From the NCBI GenBank assembly GCA_902787025.1, contig CADAER010000010.1:1-41639 (forward strand): a stretch of 41,639 nucleotides of DNA, given 5' to 3'. Made by a program: the position numbers and the translations under genes. The notes beneath the pieces are model-generated. The model had not been told where the DNA came from, did not search any database, and saw nothing but the letters and a program-made list of their open reading frames with translations. This document shows positions 23,022-32,500 of the stretch, in pieces (position 1 is the stretch's first letter; each line of letters begins with the position of its first letter). This DNA is from Oscillospiraceae bacterium (lineage in GTDB: Bacteria > Bacillota > Clostridia > Oscillospirales > Acutalibacteraceae).

Positions 23022-23084
23022 CAACCGCGCCTGTCATATAATTTCAGATTTGTTTTTTGAAATAAGAATATGACGGGTCGGTTG
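23022..23084 (+). other. Inverted repeat in the sigma-factor leader
   Basis: CAACCG...CTGTCATAT (23022-23039) pairs with ATATGAC...CGGTTG (23068-23084), about 15 of 17 positions, around a 28-base loop. It lies between the promoter and the start of the sigma gene, so it could be a leader hairpin or a protein-binding site. There is no T tract after it. Confidence 0.45.
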
Positions 23085-23116
23085 ATTTTTGATTTTCTAG
23101 AAAAGGAAGATGGCTT

Positions 23117-24949
23117 TTGAATATTGACAAAGAAAAACTCACTGCCGAAGTTGTTAAATACCAGAACGGCGACGGCAACGCGTTTGAGGCGATTTACAAT
23201 CTGACAAACAAGGCGGCGTATTTTACCGCCATGAAAATTGTCAAAAACGAAGACGACGCCCAGGATGTTCTTCAGGACAGTTATGTCAAAGCGCTCGAAA
23301 AGCTTGCAACGCTTGACAAACCTGAATCGTTTATGAGCTGGTTCAATATGATTGTCGCGAACAACGCGAAGAACTATCTTGCAAAGAACAAGTCCGGCCG
23401 TTTTGTTGACACAAAGGTTGTAATTGATGAAGACGAAGGCGAAGAAGTCTCAATAGTTGAACTGATTGAAGACAAAGACGAGTGTTTTATTCCCGAGGCA
23501 AGCACGGAGAACACGGAGCTGTGCAACGATGTTATGTCGCTTATTGAAGGTCTGAGCGACGACAAACGAACCGCCGTTGTTCTTTACTACTACAATGAAA
23601 TGACAACAAAGCAGATTGCCGAATCGCTGGGCGTTAACGAGAACACAATCAAGAGCCGCCTTGTGCAGGCAAAAAAGGATCTTGCGGCAGGCATTCACGC
23701 TCTCGAAAAGAAGAACAAGAGCATTCTCGGCATCGCTCCCATGTCGGTTGTCCGCTGGGCGCTCAACTACAACGGTTCGGACGCTTATCAGAAAGATATG
23801 CCCGACTTCGCTCCGCTGCTTGAAAAAATTCAGGGGCTCGAGTCACACGGTTTTTCGGTTCTCGAAAAGCTTAAATTCAGAGTTGCTGACCTGTTCTCAC
23901 ATTTCGGTCAGAACGCAGGCGCGGGGCACGACAGAAGCGCGGTTATGAAATCCGCCGCGGCGATTGTCGCAACTGCTGGCGTTGTGGGCGGCGCGGTCGC
24001 CGGCACAAACGCAATAAAGAACAGAGATAAAACCCCGCCCGCAGAGACAACAACGGCTTATGTCGATCAGGTTGATTACGCAGATGAACAGATGTCAAAG
24101 TCAGATTCCGGCGGAAAAAAAGATGACACAATTTATCTGTTTGTTGACAAAGATAAAAAGAAAATCGACTCCGATGTGGAAATCCGGCAGATGAAATACG
24201 GTGTGCGAGGCAGTTTTATGACTTTTTATGTCAAAAAGGGCGGCGCTACCGAAACGGATGAAAAACGCCCGACCCTTGACAGAAGCGGATTCAGCGCAAC
24301 TTATGAAGAGCTTCTGCCTGCCGCAAATGAGAACAAAGCAAAATACGCCTCAATGATTAATTCAACTCTTGCCGATATAAATACCCTGCGAAGCGGAATG
24401 ACGGAACTCGCACTTGATGACACACTCACAGAGCAGGCGAATGTCCGCGCGGAAGAGATTGCGTGGTCGGGCAAAGATTTTGCAATAAGGCCCGACGGCT
24501 CGGATTACATAACTGTGTTTGAACAAAACGGAATGTCAACGGGCACAAGACTTGAATGCAGGGCATTCAATTACTCTTCATCCGCCGAGGCGGCAAAAAT
24601 CTGGAATGAAGACGAGAACAAAAAACTGATTACCAATCCGCTTATTACAAAAATCGGCGTCGGCGTGGCGGAAAACCCGGAAACAGGCAAATATGTTTTT
24701 GTCGTGCATCTCTATTCACCCTACGGGTCAGAGGCGCTGACCGGCAACAACCTGCTTGAGCGTTTCAGATACAACTACAATGACAATATCGATGAATCCA
24801 TCGGAAAGTCCTTCAACATAGCGGAATCATCGGAAGGTCTGGCTGATATTCCCGTTATAGGTCAATTGCTCAGTATAGACATACCGATTGACGGGCTGGT
24901 TAAATCCATAGTAGAAACCTTACAGGAAATAAACGAAAACAAACATTGA
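23117..24949 (+). CDS. Membrane-tethered ECF sigma factor fused to an extracellular CAP/SCP domain
   Basis: The 610-residue protein begins with a sigma-70 region 2 (about 15-90; DDAQDVLQDSYVKALEKL) and region 4 helix-turn-helix (about 138-190; MTTKQIAESLGVNENTIKSRL), the two domains of ECF sigma factors. After a linker comes one transmembrane helix (about 279-297), then an external part. That part includes a CAP/SCP-like domain at about 415-535 (LALDDTLTEQANVRAEEIA, RPDG, GVGVAENP, then VVHLYS). In typical bacterial members a His lies just before RPDG; here the sequence is FAIRPDG. The layout suggests a one-protein signalling device that must be cut or rearranged to free the sigma domains. 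The start is a TTG at 23117 after AAAAGGAAG, because the nearby ATG at 23110 runs to an early stop. The peptidase gene follows by 22 bases. Confidence 0.85.
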   Translation: MNIDKEKLTAEVVKYQNGDGNAFEAIYNLTNKAAYFTAMKIVKNEDDAQDVLQDSYVKALEKLATLDKPESFMSWFNMIVANNAKNYLAKNKSGRFVDTKVVIDEDEGEEVSIVELIEDKDECFIPEASTENTELCNDVMSLIEGLSDDKRTAVVLYYYNEMTTKQIAESLGVNENTIKSRLVQAKKDLAAGIHALEKKNKSILGIAPMSVVRWALNYNGSDAYQKDMPDFAPLLEKIQGLESHGFSVLEKLKFRVADLFSHFGQNAGAGHDRSAVMKSAAAIVATAGVVGGAVAGTNAIKNRDKTPPAETTTAYVDQVDYADEQMSKSDSGGKKDDTIYLFVDKDKKKIDSDVEIRQMKYGVRGSFMTFYVKKGGATETDEKRPTLDRSGFSATYEELLPAANENKAKYASMINSTLADINTLRSGMTELALDDTLTEQANVRAEEIAWSGKDFAIRPDGSDYITVFEQNGMSTGTRLECRAFNYSSSAEAAKIWNEDENKKLITNPLITKIGVGVAENPETGKYVFVVHLYSPYGSEALTGNNLLERFRYNYNDNIDESIGKSFNIAESSEGLADIPVIGQLLSIDIPIDGLVKSIVETLQEINENKH

Positions 24950-24971
24950 AAATATAAAGAGGGTAAAAGTA

Positions 24972-26468
24972 ATGAGAATCATCAGAAAATTTACAGCTGT
25001 TATTCTTGTGTTTTCCGTTCTCGCGTCTTTCGCCGTTCACGGTTCGGCTGTGTATGAGGTGTGGAACAGCAATATAGAAAACCTTGAGAATGTTTCATCA
25101 AATGTCAAAAATCAGAACAATAAAGGCAACTGCGTTTTCTGCGCAACTGCCTCGGCGGCTGAAAGCTTTGTCAAACTGTATTGGTATGAAGATACAGCGT
25201 TCGATGAGGGGCAGGCTGCAGACCCCGGCGACGGCACAGATGAGGGCTCGCTTGCAAATGTGCTCGGCTATGACAACAATTTTGAAAACCTGCAGAACAA
25301 TCTTACGGATAAACCGCTTAAAACAACAGCGGAGGGCGAATACGCAATTGATGATGTCAGGGCAGAAACAGAGCCGACCGCGGAGATAATCAAGAATATG
25401 GTTTATTCATACGGCAGCGCGGTCGTTTATTTCAACGTGCCCGAAAACCTGAGTTTTGAAAACCAGCAGTTTTATCACATTGACAACTATGCCTACTACT
25501 GCCCGCCCGACAAGGCATCGCCGAACGCCCAGCACGCGGTGTGCATAGTCGGCTGGGATGACACTTATTCAAACAGTATGTTTACCATCAGCAATAAGCC
25601 GGAAAATTCAGGCGCATGGATCTGCAAAAACAGTTACGGAACCGATTTCGGCGAAAACGGATATTGCTTCATTTCATACGATCAGGTGTTTTTCGGCGCG
25701 CTGTCAGTTTCGGTCTCAAAAGACGGCATTTCAAAAGACGTTGCCGTTATGCCGGAAGAGGGCGAGTTCTGCGACAAGCTTTATGTAATGCTTTCGGATG
25801 ACGGCAGTATGTCGGCTTACTCCTATGAAGCGGACGGCACCGTTCACAAATGCAAAACCGAAAAAGACTACACATCAAACTATTATGTGATTCACCCCGA
25901 TGAGGGAACATATTTCAGCAACGCCACTGCATGCTATCTCAACAGTGACGAGCTGCCCTACGGTCAGAACGACGATGTCGGAAACAACCCTTATTACAAA
26001 TGCGAGCAGGATGGCAAAATCATTCTTCAGACAGGCGGAAAAGGCGGGTTTGCCGTTACAAAAGTCGAAACCTCAAAATTCGACCTGGGATATATCAAAC
26101 TCACTTATGACAACAACTCAACCCGGTTCATTCTGAAAAGCTCTTTTGAAAACAACGGAATCACCTTTATTGATTACAAAGAGAATCCGGATGAATTCGA
26201 CGAAAGCAAATATGAAAATCTGCCCGAAGCCGGAAAAGGTCAGCACTACGCCGAGATAAAATTCAGCAGACAATTCGCGTTTAAAGAGGATTTTGAATGT
26301 GATGGTGAAAAATTCGCAAAACGCGGCGAAGCGGATGAAAACGGCGACATATTAATGGTAATTGCGGTTGTTGTCACCGAGTCAAATCCGCTTATCAGCG
26401 GTCTTGAACTGATAGGGGCTATTTTCGGGACTATTATCCCTTTGATTTTCAGCATTTTCAAAGCCTGA
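24972..26468 (+). CDS. Secreted papain-like (C1A) cysteine peptidase
   Basis: The 498-residue protein has a signal peptide (1-25) and starts almost directly with a C1 peptidase core, so there is no long propeptide. The oxyanion Gln48 and catalytic Cys54 lie in VKNQNNKGNCVFCATAS. The catalytic His188 is in NAQHAVCIVGWDD and Asn220 in WICKNSYGTDFGENGY. All four active-site residues are present. The region after 250 is a beta-rich C-terminal extension, like that of other bacterial surface C1 peptidases, ending in a hydrophobic stretch (about 472-497) that could anchor it. It lies 22 bases downstream of the membrane-tethered sigma factor with an AGAGGG site, so the two are probably co-transcribed. 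It is a natural candidate for cleaving the sigma factor's outer domain or maturing the surface proteins, which is an inference. Confidence 0.85.
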   Translation: MRIIRKFTAVILVFSVLASFAVHGSAVYEVWNSNIENLENVSSNVKNQNNKGNCVFCATASAAESFVKLYWYEDTAFDEGQAADPGDGTDEGSLANVLGYDNNFENLQNNLTDKPLKTTAEGEYAIDDVRAETEPTAEIIKNMVYSYGSAVVYFNVPENLSFENQQFYHIDNYAYYCPPDKASPNAQHAVCIVGWDDTYSNSMFTISNKPENSGAWICKNSYGTDFGENGYCFISYDQVFFGALSVSVSKDGISKDVAVMPEEGEFCDKLYVMLSDDGSMSAYSYEADGTVHKCKTEKDYTSNYYVIHPDEGTYFSNATACYLNSDELPYGQNDDVGNNPYYKCEQDGKIILQTGGKGGFAVTKVETSKFDLGYIKLTYDNNSTRFILKSSFENNGITFIDYKENPDEFDESKYENLPEAGKGQHYAEIKFSRQFAFKEDFECDGEKFAKRGEADENGDILMVIAVVVTESNPLISGLELIGAIFGTIIPLIFSIFKA

Positions 26469-26517
26469 TTCCCGGTGCGGAAACAATTGACAAGTAACTT
26501 ACAAGGAGAAAAACCTT

Positions 26518-29500
26518 ATGAAAATAAACAAAGGATTTGCAAAAAGAGCGCTGGCGTTTCTGCTCTGCTTCGTTATGCTCTCGGGCGTTTCGCCGCTGAA
26601 CGCGCTCGCTGAGGTTGATTTTTCACGGTTCAACATTTCACTGCCCGAATTCCGTCTGCCCGAATTCAATCTTTTCGGCACGAAGGCGTCGGCGGATGGC
26701 GAACTGCCCGTTTCGGGTTATTGCGGTTATGACAGCGACGGCGACGGCGAGCCGGATTACAATTTAACCTGGCAGTTCTGGGATGACGATACATCACTTC
26801 ATATATGCGGCGAAGGCGCGATGCAGAACTACTCGCTGCAGAACCCCGCGCCGTGGAGCGTTTACAAGAATGTAATCACTGCAATCTTCATAGAAGACAC
26901 CGTAACAACTTTAGGCGATTACGCGTTTTTTGATTTTGCGATTGCGAATTATTCCTTTACCGACTTTACTCTCGCATCAGGCTCATATTCAATCGGCGGC
27001 ACTGTGACTTCAGACATTCTCTGGCAATTTGACACAGGGCTTCATAAACTGAGTGTTGAAGGCTCCGGCGCAATACCGGATTATTCTGCGGCTGACCGCG
27101 CGCCGTGGTCCGCTTTGCTTGGGCGGTGCGGCGAAATCGAAATAGACAGTTCAATAACAGCCATCGGCGATTATGCTTTTTTTGTTAATTATGAGTGGTA
27201 TTCATTGCAGGAGCTGGATATTCCCCAGAGCGTGGTTTCAATCGGCGATTACGCTTTTTACGGCGCATGCCTGCGGGATGTTAACATTCCCCAAACCGTG
27301 ACTTCGGTAGGCGAAAACGCGTTCGGCGGCTTCGGGTTTGACTGTTACGACGGCACGCCAATTGTCGATGTCTGGACTTATGATTACTCTCAGAAGGTTC
27401 TTTATGTAGGTAATGAATACACAAATAATATCGGCAATTACTCACTGGATGACCCCGCGCCGTGGTATGCCTTCCGCGACGAGGTTGAGAGTATTGAATT
27501 TACGGGAGAGCATCTGTATATCGGCGATTACGCGTTTTATGATTTCGAGGCGCTGACGGAGTTGTTTATTCCCGGTAATGTAGAGAAACTTGGCAGATAT
27601 GCATTCGGCAGGTCATTCAACGCGTATAATGACGGCAATTTTGAATATACTCTTACAGATGATATAAAATTCAACAGCCCATTATCATCTATGCCGCAAT
27701 ATAATATTTATTATGTTGATATGAGCATAAAAATGCAGGGGCTCAAAAAGGTTTTCTTCAAGTCCCAATACACAGAGTTGTCAAAAACAACTTTTGACAA
27801 CTGCTTCTCTATGGAAGAAGTCTATTTTCCCGGTGACAGTTCTGCCGGTTTCAGTGTTTATGACAGCTCCAATCACAACTTTCCGGATGAGCCGGATGAT
27901 CCGATTGAGTCTGTAAAAGTCCGTTATAAAGACTATTGCATGCAATATCTGAACCGTAATTTTACAAGCGCCTCTTCAGTGTCAGGCGTGAACAATGTAA
28001 TTCAGGCATTGATAAGTGTTTATAAATTATTTGGACAAGAAAACCAATTGGAAAATCTGGGAAACAATTATTTTATTATCAACTCCGGATTCTACACTCC
28101 GCGTTACCCGAACATAACATACGATGAAGGCGGATTCATTCAGAATGAAATAATCACAGTCAATTACAACTGCATAAGCGGCAAAAGCGCAGACTGCTTC
28201 TGGTATGTTCAGCAAAATGTTCTTTATATTCTCGGCGAAGGCGTATGCGGCGATGGTGAACAACCTGTTGTGGATCATTATTTCAGTTCGGTTGATACAA
28301 TCTCCTTTTCGGATGATATTACCGCAATTGCCGACAACGCTTTCGGCAATCTTTATAATATCAAATATCTGAAATCGCCCGGCGGCGTTCAGTCAATCGG
28401 CGAAAACGCTTTCGGCACACCAAGCGGAACATTCAAAAACCCCGACGGCAGCACCTCGGAAAGCATATATTTCGAATATCAATACGAATACTATATTGCC
28501 GGTTATGATGAAGAAAGCCGGAACACCGGCAATTATACGACGCCGTCGGAATACTGGCTTATAAAAACAAGGGCATTTGATCCTTATCCAATTTATACCG
28601 TCAAAGGAAAGACTTCAATTATAGCAGGCGGAGCATTAAAACCTAAGAATAGTGAATGGGCTGACTATCTTACGGAACTGACCCTGCCGTCAAGCGTTGA
28701 ACACATCGGCAAAAACGCTTTTGAAAAGTGTATAAATCTGAATACAGTCAATTATTACGGCACAAATACAGACTGGAACAATATTGTTATTGAAGAAGGC
28801 AACGACCCTCTGCTCAATGCTCAGCGCGTCCGACCTCCGTTCACCGTTCCCGTTTACATTAACGGCGTTGATGACGGCACAGCCACCGGTTTTTGCGAGT
28901 GGAACGAAGATGATACAATAACGCTGACAATCAGCGCGGAAGAACAGGATAGCTACCGTATGACAATAACGAGCGTCAGCTTTGACAGCGCCGGCGTTGA
29001 CGGTGAAGCAGTCAGGTCTCTTGTAATCAACGCGCCGGTTGAAGGCATTGACACCGATGCGTTCAAAAACCTTACAAATCTTGAAAACATTACTCTGCCC
29101 GGTTCACTCAGAAGCATAGAGGCAGATACATTTGAAAACACAGCTTATTACAACAATGAATCCAATTGGGAAGAAGGGGTTCTCTACATCGGCGACTGCC
29201 TTGTCAAAGCGGACCCCGCCATTACCGGAGCATATACAGTTAAAGATGGCACAAGGTTAATCGCCGACAGCGCTTTTGCCGGCTGCACAAAGCTGACGGG
29301 CGTAACCGTTCCCGGCAGCGTTGAAATAATCGGCAAAGATGCTTTTAACAACTGCGTAAAGCTTGCGGATATCACCCTGCCCGGCTCTCTTAAAAACATT
29401 GGCGCAGACGCTTTCACAAACACCGCTTATTACAACGACTACGCAAACTGGACGGTAACAAATATCCTTTACCGCGAGCTTTATATCGGCGGCTGCCTCA

Positions 29501-32500
29501 TTGATGTTGAAAGATATCAGTCCAACCGTGATTATTACCCGGTAAGAATTGATGCCGCCTGCGTAGCCGACTGCGCGTTTGCAAAAATTGCTGACAACAA
29601 TGGCAAATGCGACATTTATGTTCTGAATGAAAACACGGTATTTTCCGACAATGCATTCAGCGGCTTGAGTTTCACAAACAATTCAGCCTCGAAAGTGTAT
29701 TACTACGGAACGAGGGATGACTGGAACAACAGCAACAGCAGACTGGGTTACGACAGTTCATTGCAGTGCATTTATGAAGGCGGATATTTCACGACATCTT
29801 CAATCGGTAATATATTCAATCCCAGTGACAATCTGAAAATAACCGGATTGAATCAGACTCTCAGAGTCTTGAAAATTCCCGGGGAGATAAACGGAAAAAC
29901 GGTTACAGAGATCGCATCTTCGGCATTCGAAGACAACACGGGAATTGACTCGCTCTATATTCCGGAAACAATTGCCAAAATTAATACATCTGCCTTCAGC
30001 GGATGTAGGAATCTTTCATATATTTATTGCGATGCCGAATGCTCGTTAGGGGGGACTTTTTTTACTCTTTATCCGTTTTACAATGTCGGCTCAGACACAG
30101 ACGGCGTTATTCTTGAACTCGGTGAAAATGTAACAACTGTCAAAAGCTGGGCTTTTAATCCGATATTTTTATCGGCTTTTAAAATCAAAAAACTGATTAT
30201 ACCGGCGAATGTTACAACCATTGAAGCTAATGCTTTCCGTTTTGTAGGCGCAACTGCAGGACCCATAGGCGGCGGTTATGACTATGAATTCGGCTGGGAT
30301 GAAACAATACCTCCGAACGCGTTTTCAAATATGTCGTCACTTCAGAACATAACACTGCCCGAAGGCATAATAAGCATAGGCGACAGCGCGTTTTACGGTT
30401 GCAAAATGCTTGAAAGCATTAATATTCCCGGAAGCTTAACAAGCATAGGCACGAATGCTTTTGGTGGTGGCGGTGTATTTGGCTTATCAGGTTTATCTAA
30501 TCTGAAAACCGTTAATTATTACGGAACAATCAAAGACTGGTGCAACATCAGTTTTGCAAACCGGACTGCTAACCCTATAAACAGTTCAAAGAAACTGTTG
30601 ATTAACGGTGTGGAAATAACAGAAATAAAAAAAGCCGATATTAACGGGGTTACGGAAATAAAACCGTTTGCGTTCTGCGGAATGACAGGGCTCACAAATG
30701 TAACTTTACCCGAAACGGTAACAATCATAGGCGCCAGCGCGTTTTACGGTTGCACAAAACTTGAAAGCATATACATTCCCGAAGGCATTACAAGCATAAG
30801 CAGTTCAACATTCAGCGGATGCGCTGCGCTGACAAACATAGAAATGCCTGAAAGCGTGACAAGCATAGGCAGTTCGGCGTTCAGTGGATGCTGGAATCTT
30901 CCGGATGATTTCACCGTGCCCGCAGGCGTAACAAGCATCGGCGCGAACGCGTTCTATGATGTGTTCAATGTGAAATATGAAGGCAGTGCCCAGGGCGCTC
31001 CATGGGGCGCGAAAAGCGTGAACGGAGTTGTCAAAACTTATGAGGGAACAGACGGCAACAAATATAAACTTGTTTTTGCCCCCACCACAGAGAAAGCAAG
31101 CTCAAAGTCGGTGCTTCTCGGCTGTTCCGCCGATGCGGCAGGCACCGTAACCGTTCCGCGCTCGGTCAGCTATGTCGGCGACAGAGCGTTCGCAAACTGC
31201 AGCGGCATTGAAACAATTATTTTCAACGCGGCTGAGCCGGGTTACGGAAAAGATCCGTTCGTCGGCTGCCCCGCCGAAAAAATCTACACCGTAACGGAAG
31301 TCTATGCCAGAGATGTTATTTACGGCGACGAGGGAACAAGACTTATTTCATGCAGCAAAAACAGAAAAGACAATTACACCGTTCCCGAAGGCGTAAGAAT
31401 AATTGAAGAAAACGCGTTTTACAACTGTGACAAGCTCGGCAGCATAACACTGCCCGGTTCTGTTGTGAGCGTCGGCGTGCACGCGTTTGAAGGCACATCA
31501 ACTTACACAGCGGCAAAAGCAAGCCCCGTAACCGTTGAAGACAAAGACGGCAACGGCACGTTCACCCTTGTTTACATCGGCGGCTGCCTTGTTGAGGCGA
31601 CCTGGGTTCAGAAAGAAACCGCAGACGAACAGGAAGGCGAAACAGGCGAAGAAGAGCCGAAAGAACTAACCGTAATCTGCGAGCTGCCCGAAAAAACAAC
31701 CTGCATTGCGGCAAACGCGTTCTCTGGCTGCCCCGAACTGACAGGTGTTGTTCTTGACAAAAGCCTTAAGGGAATAAGCGAAAACGCATTTGCCGGCTGC
31801 TCAAAACTTAAAACAATCACGGCGGCAGAGGGCATCTGCATTGAACATGTCGGCGAAAACGCTTTTGCAGGCACGGCTTATTACAGCACAAATTCTAACT
31901 GGCAGAACGGCGCACTGTATATTGCCGACTGCCTTGTGAAAGTAAAACCCGCAACATCGGACGGATTCACAGTTGCGGAAGGCACCACCTGCATTGCCGA
32001 CAGAGCTTTTGACTCCTGCAAATCTTTAACCTCCGTAACCGTTCCCGAAGGAGTAGTAACAATAGGCAGTAACGCTTTTGACGGCTGCACTGCGATTACA
32101 GAAATAACTCTCGGCGAAGGCACAGAAAGCATCGGAAACGAAGCATTTGAATACTGCACAGCGCTCACCGCAGTTGAAATTCCGTCAACCGTTACAAGAA
32201 TCGGCAACAGGGCTTTCTACCGCTGTGACGCACTTGAAGAAATAACCGTCAGGGGAAACAGCAGAAACTTACCTGTTTATTACTCGGTAAACGGCGTTCT
32301 CTTCAGAAACAAGAACACCGGAACGGAAGAAGAACCCGTTTTTGAAAAGCATCTTGTTGCTTACCCCGCCGCAAGAGATGCCGCTGAGTATGAGATACCC
32401 GAAGGCGAAGCAAATGTTTTTGACAACTTTGCCTTTGCATACTGCGAAAAGCTTGAAAAGGTAACATTCCACGGTGTTTCATACAGAACAGTCGCGTTCT

